The notes below the pieces were generated by a model that made no database searches, was not told where the DNA came from, and was given only the letters and a program-made list of their open reading frames with translations. The translations under genes were made by a program, and so were the position numbers. This document shows positions 1-11,608 of a stretch of 64,000 nt of DNA, one piece after another; position 1 is the first letter of the stretch; each line of letters opens with the position of its first letter. Source of the DNA: Hygrocybe punicea (taxonomy: Eukaryota; Basidiomycota; Agaricomycetes; Agaricales; Hygrophoraceae); assembly GCA_963556145.1 (NCBI GenBank), contig OY744464.1, positions 62,001 to 126,000 of the forward strand, written 5' to 3'.

Positions 1-9
1 GTGTTCATC

Positions 10-236
10 TCAAGCTTCCCTGGCACCTTCAACCTCCACGTCACTTTGCTCATCCTGCAGGTGGGCAGTGGCTTGGTCCACTGCAGCTGTATGACCGTTC
101 CGGGAAGCACCTTTCAATATTTGCAAGCTCTTGAAGGTGCGTCCCATCAATCTATTGCGGCGTGTGGTGGCTGTGAGGCCACTGCTGGAGAATGCCCATT
201 CCAAAGGAACAGCAGAACCTTGGATGGCCAGGTAAT
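10..236 (-). pseudogene. hAT transposase, C-terminal piece
   Basis: Read on the minus strand this encodes the hAT C-terminal dimerisation segment: it starts at YLAIQGSAVP, continues through AFSSSGLT and an RRNRL motif, then an acidic tail, and ends at a TGA at 10-12. These motifs are typical of the hAT RNase H-like transposase C-terminus. The rest of the same gene lies at 12575-14330, because the chromovirus at 237-12569 landed inside the coding sequence. Collapsing the 5-bp duplication GTAAT makes the two halves read through in one frame (..AWDYLAIQG..). An expected Ser-Glu-Arg is Leu-Glu-Trp here, so the copy was probably already decayed. Confidence 0.75.
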
Positions 237-1622
237 TGTCACTTTTCACTCCAACCACTCCATCTCCGACCACTCTGATCTCGTCACCGCTTCTGACCCT
301 ATGTCCAACAATGACGTCATTGCTTGGGTCCAGAACATTATTGATGACAATCAAAGACGATATCCTGATCCGTATGATTACCCTCATCATCCAATCACCG
401 CCGACGAATCACCAACATCATACACTCTCATACATGCACTTAATAACACCGCGCAGCATAACCACCGGATCAGCTGTCTGTTGACACCAGACCTGCAATG
501 CAGCCATTGGCCACCACATTGGCACCCCAAAACGCGTAGACCACGAAGAGAACCAAGACGCCGTTCATCTCGGAGCTCCGCCTCCTTGCAGCCACATATG
601 ACAAAGAAGCCTACCCTGAAGTCGCTGTAGTATATCAACCTGAATCCTTGTAGTCAGTAACCCCAAGTCTAGTTTAGCTACACTTACCCAGATCGCTACC
701 CTGACTACCCAGATACTTCCTCCCCCTTTTCTATCTTTGAACTTGCTTACTTTATATATCTTCCTCTGTTTGGTTGATTGTTACCGGAGCTCGCAATTAC
801 AGCCGTTTGCATTGAATATGGCAGTAAATTGCATCAATTGAGAAAAGTGGACTTAGAAGAATTTTGAGTGCTCTGTTGTGTATCTCATGAAGTACTGCAT
901 GGATTAAGATGGTTATAGAGGGAAAGTTGTACCATTTCTTAAGGGCTATCTACTCCTGTAATTACATTTGGACAATATTTAGTGTATGGTGAGTTGTGGG
1001 TGAAATAGAAGGTAAACTGGTGTTTGTTGACATCCAAATTGATATTGTCAAATTATGGCATCAAATGAGCTCCTATGAACAAGATTGTAGGGAGAAAATT
1101 GTTCAGTTTTCCAAGGGCTAGAAGCTCATATACCATATTTTTCTTCATTTTTGTCCTTTCAGCCAATAATTATGAGTCCTATACTATTTCAAGCCCAATA
1201 TGAATGAACATGGTAAAGATGTAAAATTGGCTGAAAGGACAAAAATGAAGAAAAATACGGTATATGAGCTTCTAGCTCTTGAAAAACTGAACAATTTTCT
1301 CCCTACAATCTTGTTCATAGGAGCTTATTTGATGCCACAATTTGACAATGTCATATTGGGTGTCAAAAATACTACATTACCTGTTTATTTCATCCACCAC
1401 TCATCATATACTAAATATAGTCCAAATGTAATTACTGGAGCTGATAGCCCTTAGAAAATAGTACAACTTTCCCTCTGTAACCATGTCAATCTGTGCAGTA
1501 TTTCATGAGATACAGGATTGAGCACAGAAAATTTGTCTAAGTCCATATTATTCTATTGATTCAAAAATTTTCAAAAAGTGCCATCATTTATGCAAACGGC
1601 TGTAAGACAGCGATCCATAACA
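237..1622 (+). repeat. 5' LTR of chromovirus copy 1 (interrupted)
   Basis: The LTR occupies 237-799 and 1605-1622, 581 bp in total, the same length as the 3' LTR at 11989-12569. The foldback element at 800-1602 and its second TA separate the last 18 bp from the rest. The intact 3' LTR gives the empty site for that insertion. Confidence 0.92.
800..1602. mobile_element. Foldback MITE A with TA target duplication
   Basis: This is an 803-bp long imperfect hairpin. It begins CAGCCGTTTGCAT and ends with the exact inverted copy, and is flanked by TA at 798-799 and 1603-1604. The 3' LTR of the host retrotransposon has the uninterrupted sequence with a single TA, which proves the borders. The arms run nearly the whole length, with a short spacer around 1170-1225. 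No transposase is present. TA duplication and CAG-type ends suggest mobilisation by a Tc1/mariner-class transposase. The 84-codon open frame at 1200-1454 is part of the hairpin arm and is not a gene. Shares its ends and part of its arms with the element at 5652-6419. Confidence 0.92.
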
Positions 1623-1865
1623 TAAAACTAGACTTCTTTCAACTCCCCTAACAATCATCCAAGACAACCTGGATCCTCAACGATACCGAACACTGGAATC
1701 AGACCTCGACGACAAATACCACCTGACACCTGAATTGCCGGATTCATCCGACGACGAATTCAACCAATGCATCGCAACAAGAACAACCTTCCATCCCTCG
1801 CGTTTCGCCTCGACATCATTTCCTTCTACAACAACAACTCCTTACCATCAAACTCTCATCCACAC

Positions 1866-3519
1866 TGTTACATTTTTCAACTCCGCAACTCCGATTCCGA
1901 CTCCGCTACCCACGATGACGATTCCACTTTACCATACCTTCCTTTTTCGTTCCCCTTTACCTTTTGTCTTCTTTTGGACATCATTGTTTATTCTTGTTCT
2001 TGTTCTCTTTTCATCCTTTCTTCTTCTAGAACAATCCAGACCGACCATGGACACATCCCCACGTTACCTTGCTGTACCCGAATAGTCTCCTTACCGACGG
2101 ACATCATCGCTATTGTCTTTTCCCTCGCCCTGACATATTGTTGACTTCATCCCACGACAAACCGATTCACAATGGCTGTACTCCCGACACAGCTCATTAC
2201 CGTAATTGTTATTGGCAGCATTGCCATCACCTTCCTGATCGGTTTCTACTTTGTTATGATCTATCTTTGGCATCGGCATCGAAACCCTTCCGCCATTGAT
2301 ACTTCTGACTTCCACCTCAACAATATCTCGACACGTAATTGACAATTGCCATTCCCGGATATATGGTTTCCACTTTTGTATTCTGTGCCTACCATTATCC
2401 TCCCTGACGATCCGACGACATTCCTCACCTGCACGCATGCCCTGGACAATCCTCGATCACGGGACATTTCACTGTTCTCTCTAATCCGACCATTGCCGAA
2501 GCACATTCTTTTGGACTTCGACCACAGACCATACGACTTCCCAAACAGTGAACCAACCCCTATCACATATTGTTCGCACGACACCGCTTCAATGCAGTAC
2601 CCGACAACTTGTTCCCACAGCTTGTCACTCGTGCCATGACTCGAAACCTGGACCCACATTCATTTAACCTTTTCCATCTATAACCTTGATATCTCCCACA
2701 CTCGTTTACAATGATACCCTTTCTTGGATGAATACCAACATCAAGTGGACCTTCTTGTTCCACAAATAGGACAAGACATCGCTCCTCGATACGTCATCAA
2801 CACAGACATCATCATCCGGTACAGCTTGTGCTGTTCACATGTCTGACCTCGACTAGCCCACTGTCCTAGTTGGTTTTTTCCTTTATACATTCCTTCATTT
2901 TCTTTCATACCAACCTTGCCATTACATCCACACCACCTCAAGACACTCTCATCACCAACCCCACACTGGACGATACCCATCTTCGACCCGACCGTGCAAC
3001 GCACTTGCCAGACTGCGCACTTGCCTGTTACAGCAAGTGTAGACCCCGAATAGGCAATTCTGCACATCACATGATCCGATGACAAATCATCCGAGTCATC
3101 CGGACCCCCTCTATTCCTCAATGACACCCGGGCCTCCAGTTGGATTGCGAGAACATTGACATGAGGACGCCTCATGTATGCCTCATGGTGAACACATGGT
3201 AGAGTTGGACATGTTATGGCTTCATGGTTGTATTTCTATTTACCTCCCCTCAAGACCAGTCACTATATATACTGTTCTTGTTGTTGGTTCGGACTTTTTC
3301 TTCTTTTCCTTTCTTTACGTTTAGTCTGGTTCTTGGGGCAGACCCCTTGTCTTGGGTAACCCCCACGGCTCGCAATGACATTAGACCTTGACCCCCCCCC
3401 ACTTGTAGCAGTGTTGTCTTAGTTATAAGCAACAATGAAACTGCTCTTCTTTCCTCTGAAAACCGATCCCCAGTTAAGTTGATTGTTGCCGGAGCCCGCT
3501 GCAGAAGCGATCCGTAACA
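1866..3519 (+). repeat. Solo LTR, 1654 bp
   Basis: It runs from TGTTACATTT to GATCCGTAACA and is flanked by CACAC at 1861-1865 and 3520-3524. A second copy of exactly the same length lies inverted at 28569-30222 with its own duplication, so this is one LTR family present twice without internal sequence. It interrupts the 5' untranslated leader of the chromovirus just before the gag start codon. Its last 50 bases or so resemble the end of the 581/570-bp chromovirus LTRs (GCCGGAG...GCGATCCGTAACA), so the families are related. The many short open frames inside it are not supported as genes. Confidence 0.9.
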
Positions 3520-3575
3520 CACACCACAACCACAACAATGTCTGGAACTGGTTCCACTGTTGCACCTGCAGCCCC

Positions 3576-4631
3576 TAGTGTTGCCGTAGTTCGGTTCCGA
3601 ACCTAGCCGAACCCGGTTCAAACCCCGAACCGAACCCTAGGTTCAGTCTAAGTTCAGCCAAGTGCTGAACCGGACTGCGGGTTCAGTTCCGGGTTTCGAG
3701 GCCTGCCGGATTTTCTGAATGGCTCCAAACCGCGTCCAAACCGCGAACGCGGATATTTTCAAGGTATTTATTTCATTTGTTTTTCGTATTTCTTTACTTA
3801 CTTTTTCGTGTTAAACGGTATCATGTGACCATTACACGAAGTTTCTTCACCAATGACAACAACTTGAACGCAAGGCCAATGAACGCGACACAATGTCGCG
3901 TTCATGGACACAGGTAAGTTTTATCATTTATCTTAACTTTACTAATATTATCTGTTACAGGAAACTCGACCGCGACCACATCACAAGCACACCACCGCCC
4001 CAACGCCAATGCGATGCCAATGGATGCGGGACAGCCGCAACACCACCACCACCACCACCACCACCACCACCACCACCACCACCGGCGGCGGCAACGGCAA
4101 CGGCAATGGCAACGGCAACCAGGCAACGACAACGGCAACGGCCAGCAGCAGCAGCAACAGCGGATGCAGCAGCGCCGGCAGCAACGGCAGCAGCAGCAGT
4201 GGCAACGGCAAATGCCATCCAACATCACCACCAGTGGCGGCAACAACAATGGCAAGGACAACCACGACGGCCAGCAGCAGCAGCAACAGCGGCAGCGGCA
4301 ACGGCAACAGCAGCAGCAGGAGCGCAGCAGTGGCAGCAGCACCGGCGACGGCAGCAGCAATGGCCACGACAGCAGCAGCAGCAGCAGCGCCAGATGGCTC
4401 CCCCGCAGCCCAACTACCTCGCGAAGTGCAGCGCCGTATCAATTGATACGTGCCTGCCATTCGCGAGGAGAACAGAGCTCATGGGGTGAGCCCATCTCGG
4501 TCCGGGGTTCAGACCGCGTCTGAACCCCGACCGAACGCGGACAGACGGTTTGATGCCGTCTGGCCGAAGTTCGGTTCGCGGTTCCGCCAAAAAGGGTCGG
4601 AACCGGACCGAACTGAACTTCGGCAACACTA
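3576..4631. mobile_element. Non-autonomous hAT-type element with triplet-repeat core
   Basis: The ends are TAGTGTTGCCG and the inverted CGGCAACACTA, flanked by the 8-bp duplication GCAGCCCC at 3568-3575 and 4632-4639. An 8-bp duplication with TAGTGTTG-type ends fits hAT. Copy 2 of the retrotransposon supplies the empty site. Subterminal parts carry many short inverted copies of CGGTTC/GAACCG. The core is a (CAC)n run at about 4039-4083 followed by imperfect CAG/CAA/GGC triplets to about 4400. These keep several frames open (poly-Gln, poly-His, poly-Thr, poly-Ala), but none looks like a real protein and no transposase domain is seen. Confidence 0.9.
4039..4400. repeat. Triplet microsatellite, (CAC)n then CAG/CAA/GGC
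   Basis: A pure CAC run of about 45 bp is followed by about 300 bp of imperfect CAR/GGC/GCA triplets. It forms the core of the hAT-type element around it. Confidence 0.95.
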
Positions 4632-5651
4632 GCAGCCCCGACGACTCTGAAATCTCATATTGCTCTGCCATCTAAATATGACGGAAACAAAGAAGGTTTC
4701 AAGACATTCCTCTGCAGCACCCAAATCTACATCCGGGCAAACAGTACCCATCTCGACTCGGATGAAAAGCAAATCCTTTTCGTCCTTTCCTATTTGCAAG
4801 GAGGACTCGCTGGGTGATGGGCAGACGAATACATTGACATCGCACTCGCACACAACCTGGTCCAATTTGGGTCAATAGACGATTTCATCACAGAATTCCG
4901 GCGACATTTTGAGAAACTGGACCAGAAGAAAGACGCGTTGACAAAACTCAACGAGTTACGACAGGGAAAGATGACAGCAGACGAATTTTGGATTGAGTTC
5001 AACACTCTCCGCCAAATGTCTGGCCTAACCGAAGCCGATAATCTTTCATACCTCGTCCAACTCATTGAATTACACATGAACAAACCCTTGATTGACCAGA
5101 TCTACACCTTGTTGACCATTCCAACGACCATCGACGAATGGAGGGTACGGACCATGAGGCTTGACAAACAATGGCAATGCCATCAGGAACAAGTACGTTC
5201 CATGACCACAAATACCCCGAAACCGTGATACACCGTGACAACCACCATGACACAAACGACACCAATGCCAGCACGACCGCAATTCGAATCCATCCCTATA
5301 GATGTCGACACACAAAGGACTCAGCCGAGGCAACAAACATTTACACGTTTGACAGATGAACAACGCCTTGATTACATGAAAAAAGGAATTTGCTTCAAGT
5401 GTCAACAGCCGGGACATGTTTCCTGCAACTGTCTGGAGCAGAAAGGACAACAGCAAGTCCGATCTATGCAAACTACACCGCAGACCCCGAAACAACAACA
5501 GGATGATGGCAAAGATGCCAGGATTGCTGCGCTCATGGATGAGCTGGTGTTGAAGAAGAAGAAGCAAGAGGATTTTTAAAAAAGCGACGTGCGGCACAGG
5601 AGGCCATGATTGCTTGACTCGAGAAAGATGTAACAGTATACAAACAATTTA

Positions 5652-6419
5652 CAGCCGTTTGCATAAAGCATGACAGTTGCCACATTTTTTTTGTTTATAA
5701 GAAAAACAAAGACTTAGTGAAATTTCAAGTGTGAAGTAGTGTATCTCATGAAATACTGAATGGATTGACATCATTGTAGAGGCAAATTTTATCTATTCTT
5801 CAAGGCCTTTTTAGCTGTGTTATTACATTTGAGCTGTGTCTAGTGTATGCTGAGTTATAAGCATAATAAGATAGAGTAGCAGCTGAACATTGAATGATAA
5901 ATAGCTCTGTCAATACCTCTTGGATTGAGATACTTGTATGGAGTAAAATGTTCATTTTTTCAATGTGAATCTGCTCAAATACCAGGATTTTCAATGTTGA
6001 GCATTTTCTGAGTGCAAGTTAGAAATATTGCTAGATTTGAATGGCATCAAGACTATGGATTTAGAATCTGTAAGTATTGGAAATCCCGGTATTTGAGCAG
6101 ATTCACATTGAAAAAATGGACATTTTACTCCATACAAGTATCTCAATCCAAGAGGTATTGACAGAGCTATTTATCATTCAATGTTCAGCTGCTACTCTAT
6201 CTTATTATGCTTATAACTCAGCATACACTAGACACAGCTCAAATGTAATAACACACCTGAAATAGCCTTGAAGAATAGATAAAATTTGCCTCTACAATGA
6301 TGTCAATCCATTCAGTATTTCATGAGATACACTACTTCACACTTGAAATTTCACTAAGTCTTTGTTTTTCTTATAAACAAAAAAAATGTGGCAACTGTCA
6401 TGCTTTATGCAAACGGCTG
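5652..6419. mobile_element. Foldback MITE B with TA target duplication
   Basis: A 768-bp hairpin with the same CAGCCGTTTGCAT ends as MITE A, flanked by TA at 5650-5651 and 6420-6421. Copy 2 of the retrotransposon has the empty site (ACAATT-CA-ACAACC) and aligns without gaps once the insertion is removed. The arms extend to about 5990 and 6080, leaving a spacer of roughly 80 bp. Stretches such as GTGTATCTCATGAA are shared with MITE A, so they are diverged members of one family. It carries no transposase; the 62-64-codon open frames are arm sequence. Confidence 0.92.
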
Positions 6420-9400
6420 TAATACTGTTTTCACTAAACTCAAAGACTTCCAAAATGACTTACACCGAAATCAGGACCCAGAGCCAAAAGAGGAATGCAA
6501 CACGTGGCAAGATACCCATGTTTCAGACGACGAAGAAAAGATATATGAAACGCAAGACAACGAATGAACTTGTACCAACCGATGTGATCACAGTCATCAC
6601 GAAGAATGAAAGACAATGATAGAATCAGAATTCAATGCCGCAGAAACAATCATTGCCATACGAAACACAACTATGGGTTATGCCCTTGATTTACTCAATG
6701 ATTACGACATTCATGGCCAATGGATGGAGAAGATTTCACCCAGCTTAGTTCTTTCACTCAATCGTCGACCAATCGATGAAGAAATTTGATGGCTTGTACA
6801 GGAAATGCCACAGAATTCTCCACATGAACCACGAATACTTGAACAAGTCAGGGCTGTGACACGAAAAGACTCTGAATTACGGATGGCTCTCTTAGTTCAT
6901 GGCTTTGTCACTGTCCCACAGGATGGTCATCAGTACCCAATGACTGGTCTTATCGATTGTGGATGTACGATTTGCGCTATCGATGCCAGTTACATCAAGG
7001 CTCATAACATTCCGATGAAACCATATCTTAACCCATTCAATTCATATATGAGTGATGGAATACAACCGAAAACAGGACAAATCATGGAATATTGTGAACT
7101 TCGATTATGCTTGGGAGATCATCAAGAACTTCTCCGTTTTGCTGTCACAACATTAGCAAAAATGGACATTTTCCTTGGTTATGACTGGTTGAAGAAACAT
7201 AATCCAGAAATAGATTGGCGTGAAAACGAAATCAAATTTTCATGATGTCTTTCTGGTTGCGGAGAACCTTCTACGATACGATCAATGGAATTCAATACCG
7301 TCATCTGGGAACGTCCCCTTTGGTTCGACGAAATCATGCAAGAAACAATGGAACCTGCACATTTCCATTCCTTCATGACAAAGTCCACAGAACTTGCAAT
7401 TAAAGCACAAGAACAACAGAAAGAAAAGACATTCGAAGAATTGGTCCCAGAAGTGTACCACAAATATTGCGATGTTTTCGAACCGTCTGGTTTTGATGAA
7501 CTTCCTGCACGGAAACCATGGGATCATGCTATCACATTGAAACCTGATGCACCGGATCATCATGATTGTAAACTCTATCCGTTATCACCTATCGAATGAC
7601 AAGACCTCGATAAATTCCTTGACGAAAATCTGAAGACAGGATGAATACAACCATCGAAATCGCCATACGCCTCTCCTTTCTTTTTTGTTTCCAAGAAAGA
7701 CACCGCTGAACGATGACCAATACAAGATTACCGTTGGTTGAATTCCTGGACCATTGATGATAAATATCCCCTTCCATTGATCAATGACATCATCAACCAA
7801 CTAGCAGATGCAAAATTTATCACTAAATTGGACATCCGATGGGGATTCAACAATGTCCGAATCAAGGAAGGTGATGAACATAAAGCTGCTGTCTTGACAC
7901 TGAAAGGATTATTCGAACCAACCGTCATGTTCTTCGGGTTGAAGAATTCACCACCAACATTCCAATGGTTGATGAACCATGTTTTCTGATATGAGATATG
8001 AGAAGGTTGGCTATTGGTATACATGGATGATATTCTGATCTTTTCAAAATCACTCGAAAAAAACCAGAAACAGACAAAACAGATCTTGAAAATCTTCCAT
8101 GAAAACGATCTGTTCTTGAAGCTGAAGAAATGTACGTTCGACAAGGAAAAAGTCGATTATCTTGGCCTCGTTGTCGGACAAGGACAAGTACAAATGGATC
8201 CAATCAAGACTAATGCCACTACCAATTGGCCAACACCGGCAAACAAAACAGAATTACAACGATTCATTGGTTTCCTCAATTTCTACTGACGTTTCATTGA
8301 AAATTTCTCTCAAATTGCAGCTCCTTTACATCGATTAACGGGTAACAAAAAATGGGAATGGACCGAAGAACAACAGAACGCATTCGAGTGATTGAAAATG
8401 ATCATCACAACCGATCCAATCCTTGTTTTACCTGTACCAGACAAAAAGTTCATCCTTGAGTGTGACACATCGGACTTCGCAATCAGTGCCATCTTATCAC
8501 AAGAACAACCCGACAGTCTTTTCTGCCCTCTTGCATATATGTCAACGACAATGACCCCAGCAGAACGAAATTACCAGATCTTTGACAAGGAATTGCTCAC
8601 AATCATCCGATGTTTCGAAGAGTGGCAACAATTCCTCCTTGGCACGAACAAACAAATCAACATTTTTACCAACCATCATAATCTTGAATATTATCGCAAA
8701 CCACAAGATCTCATTCGATGACAAGCACGATGGATCGCCTTCTTACAGGATTATAATTTTTGTCTCCTGTACCAAAAAGGATCACAAAACAAAAAAGCCG
8801 ATCTTCTTTCTCGACGCATTGATCACAAACCGACAGATATCGACAATAAAGGTATGATTGGTTTACTGGATTCGCTATTCGTAGCACCAGAACAAGCCAT
8901 TCAACAAATCCTACATTCTTCATCCTCGTACGACAACATCATTTTGCTTCATCACAATAATCCGACTGCAGGACATCCCGGATGCGACAAAACAATCGAA
9001 TTGATTTCACGAACAACAACATGGCCAACCATCTGTGACGACGTTGAACGATTCATTGCTGGTTGTATAGAATGCCAGCAAAACAAACCATGACGAGGGA
9101 AACAATCAGGTCAACTTTTCCCACATGAAGTACCACCGTATAATTGGCACACCATTTTCGTCGACATGATTGGTCCTTTACCTGAATCACATGGCTTCGA
9201 TGCCATTCTTGTTGTTGTCGACAAACAATCGAAACATCCAATTTTCGTTGCCACAAATACAACATTGACGTCCAAAGGATGGGCACAATTATTCCGCGAT
9301 CATGTCTTTAAATGTTTTGGCATGCCACATTTTGTTGTCTCTGATCACAGTTCTGTTTTTGTCTCTCGTTTCATCACGGAATTGTATTTGTTAATTGGCA

Positions 9401-10092
9401 TTGAAGGAAAACCAACAACAGCCTATCATCCACAGGCAGATGGCCAGACCGAACGAATGAATCAGGAATTGGAAAATTTCCTTCGTTATTTCACAAACTA
9501 TCGACAAGATGATTGGAGTGAATGGCTTGCACTCACAGAGTTTGCATTAGCCAATCGCGAATCATCTGCCATCAAAACTTCTCCCTTCTTCGCCACTCAG
9601 GGACAACATCCATGGACTGGTCTTGACATTGATACACACACCTATATCAAATGAAGCTGTCAGCGACTTCATTACATGGATGAAAGCCGTACAAAAGAAA
9701 ATTGGCGAAATCGCAGATGTTACCAGACAAACAATGAAGGATAGGTATGATAACCATGTCAAAGACATCCTTTTCCCCCCTGGTGACAAAGTCTGGCTGA
9801 ATGGCAAAAATTTAACCACAGATCAACCAAGCAAGAAATTGGACAATCAACGATCCGGCCCATTCACGATCCTCGCAAAAGTCGGATCCTCTTCCTATAA
9901 ATTAAAACTACTGAAGGCCTGGAAAATATTTCCCATCTTCAATGTCACTCTCCTTTCCCCCTTTCCCCCTCCCACCACCACAATACAACAAAAATACCAT
10001 CTTCGCCCTCCTCCTGACATTATTGATAATGATGACCATTATGAAATAGAAGTAATCCTTGATTCCCGTATTCGCCGCAATAAATTATATTA

Positions 10093-10941
10093 CACAGGGT
10101 GCACAGTAGCATACCATGTCACACAGTATCTTGAAAGTACTTGACAAGTATACTAAATATCATTACCATAACATTCAACATGGTATTGTAACAGTATTCA
10201 GACATAAACTACAATACTTGTGCCCAAATTCATCTGAAGGTATGAAGGCAAATGAGACTTATACCTTTTCAATAACATCAAGCCTTTTGTTTCACTACTT
10301 TTACTGTATCTACAGCAAAGTACTGTATAGTTCAGATAGAATACTTGCAGCCTAAGATGAATCAAAGTATTAAACCAGTAAGGAAGTTGGGCCACTTTTA
10401 CTATTAGGATACCTTTTGAATCCTATCAAGATACAGTGTGAAATAGTATAGTACTGTTGCCATATTGTGGATTTAAGATACTGTGTCAATACTTTTAAGA
10501 TACTTTTATTATAATAAAAGTACTGAAACAGTATCTTAAAAGTATTGACACAGTATCTTAAATCCACAATATGGCAACAGTACTATACTATTTCACACTG
10601 TATCTTGAAAGGATTCAAAAGGTATCCTAGTAGTGAAAGTGGCACAACTTCCTTACTAGTTTAATACTTTGATTCATCTTAGGCTGCAAGTATTCTATCT
10701 GAACTATACAGTACTTTGCTGTAGATACAGTAAAAGTAGTGAAACAAAAGGCTTGATGTTATTGAAAAGGTATAAGTCTCATTTGCCTTCATACCTTCAG
10801 ATGAATTTGGGCACAAGTATTGTAGTTTATGTCTGAATACTGTTACAATACCATGTTGAATGTTATGGTAATGATATTTAGTATACTTGTCAAGTACTTT
10901 CAAGATACTGTGTGACATGGTATGCTACTGCGCACCCTGTG
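10093..10941. mobile_element. 849-bp palindromic MITE with TTA duplication
   Basis: The ends are CACAGGGTGC and its inverse, flanked by TTA at 10090-10092 and 10942-10944. The arms are almost perfect and meet without a spacer: the innermost palindrome at 10501-10522 is centred between 10511 and 10512. The same 79-codon frame therefore appears at 10116-10355 (+) and 10679-10918 (-) and is not a gene. A 3-bp TTA duplication fits a PIF/Harbinger-type transposase. Copy 2 gives the empty site (AAATTATATTA then the chromodomain). The element splits the chromodomain codons. Confidence 0.9.
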
Positions 10942-11119
10942 TTACCTCATACATTGGCTTGACTACCCTCGCAACGAAGATTCCTGGATCCCCGCTGCCA
11001 ACACCGCGTATTGCCAGGATCTCGTTGATGATTTCCACAAATCTCATCCTCGTGCTCCTTCTTCTTCTTCTCTTCACTCTTTATTTACATTATCCCCTTC
11101 TATTATTCCCCCTTTTTCT

Positions 11120-11410
11120 TCCTCTGCCATTTTACTTGCTATTTACCCACATAATGCTGCTCTCATCCTTGACAGTTCAAAAAACCATGAATTCCGAAAA
11201 TACCTCTTCCCTCCCGGTGTCACACATGCTTACCTTTATGAAACCGCCCCCATCAACGCCATTATGTCCATCATCGAAATCTCTTCTCCCATCATCGCCC
11301 CTGCTCAAATCGCCAATGCCGCTGGTTTTGGTAACCTCGATTTCAACACTCATAAAAAATCCTGTCCCTACGCTTTCCCTATCTCTCATTGTTATCGCCT
11401 TCCCTCACCT
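11120..11410 (+). other. ASCH-like (PUA-superfamily) domain of the chromovirus Pol C-terminus
   Basis: After the chromodomain (LVHWLDYPRNEDSWIP) and a Ser-rich linker the same frame reads ILLAIYPHNAALIL, then DSSKNHEFRKYLFPPG, then THAYLYETAPINAI. In copy 2 the middle motif is DGSKNHEFREYLFPPG, giving the G-x-K-x-x-E-x-R signature and the strand order expected of ASCH domains (PUA-like fold, proposed RNA or modified-base binders). Both copies keep it in frame with integrase. The assignment rests on motif reading only; a structure prediction would test it. Confidence 0.55.
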
Positions 11411-11608
11411 ATCCCCTCCACTGCCCTTTCCCACAAATACGATATCACCACCCCTCACTGTTTCTCCCTCCTTCCTTCCTCGTTTATCCATGACCACCCT
11501 GTTAACCGCGATCACCTTGTGTATTGATTTTGCCTACCCTAATCTTTCTTCTTTATATACCGTCCTCCTTTCCTTTTTTCCTCCATTGCTCCTTGTCTCT
11601 TTATCCCC

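Larger units (their letters stand above)
3538..5579 (+). pseudogene. gag: gag of chromovirus copy 1 (split by a hAT-type element)
   Basis: The likely start is ATG 3538 (MSGTGSTVAP). The frame is broken by the insertion at 3576-4631 and resumes at 4640 with SHIALPSKYDGNKEGF, matching copy 2. A capsid-like region follows at 4680-5220 (FGSIDDFITEF, LRQGKMTADEFWIEF), then the nucleocapsid zinc knuckle at about 5395-5435, CFKCQQPGHVSCNC, a CX2CX4HX4C motif that packages RNA. At least one TGA replaces an arginine of copy 2 (AG-stop-WADEY, near 4815). The frame ends at TAA 5577-5579 right after GGATTTT, the decayed counterpart of the frameshift heptamer in copy 2. Confidence 0.85.
5573..11527 (+). 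pseudogene. pol: pol of chromovirus copy 1: PR-RT-RH-INT-chromodomain-ASCH
   Basis: Pol lies in the -1 frame relative to gag. Protease at about 6890-7200 has LIDCGCTICAID and FLGYDWL. Reverse transcriptase at about 7560-8300 has LKNSPPTFQ and the catalytic YMDDIL near 8020. RNase H spans 8400-8720 (LECDTSDFAIS, FDKEL). Integrase has the HHCC region at 8940-9090, the DMIGPL aspartate at about 9165 and YHPQADGQTERMNQE at about 9423. The chromodomain is split by the palindrome at 10093-10941 and resumes with HWLDYPRNEDSWIPA. An ASCH-like domain follows at 11125-11400 and the frame ends at TGA 11525-11527. At least eight TGA stops (for example 7243, 7597, 7987, 8287) stand at arginine positions of copy 2. 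Confidence 0.88.

Noticed and set aside
1..630. 209-codon plus-strand frame at the window start
   Set aside because: It crosses the border between the hAT relic and the chromovirus LTR at 236/237, so it is accidental. The LTR part is shared with 11989-12382.
3902..4523. Several 80-200 codon frames rich in His, Gln, Thr, Cys or Ala
   Set aside because: They are all translations of the triplet microsatellite inside a non-autonomous element.
10116..10918. Two identical 79-codon proteins on opposite strands
   Set aside because: They are the two arms of a palindromic element, not duplicated genes.
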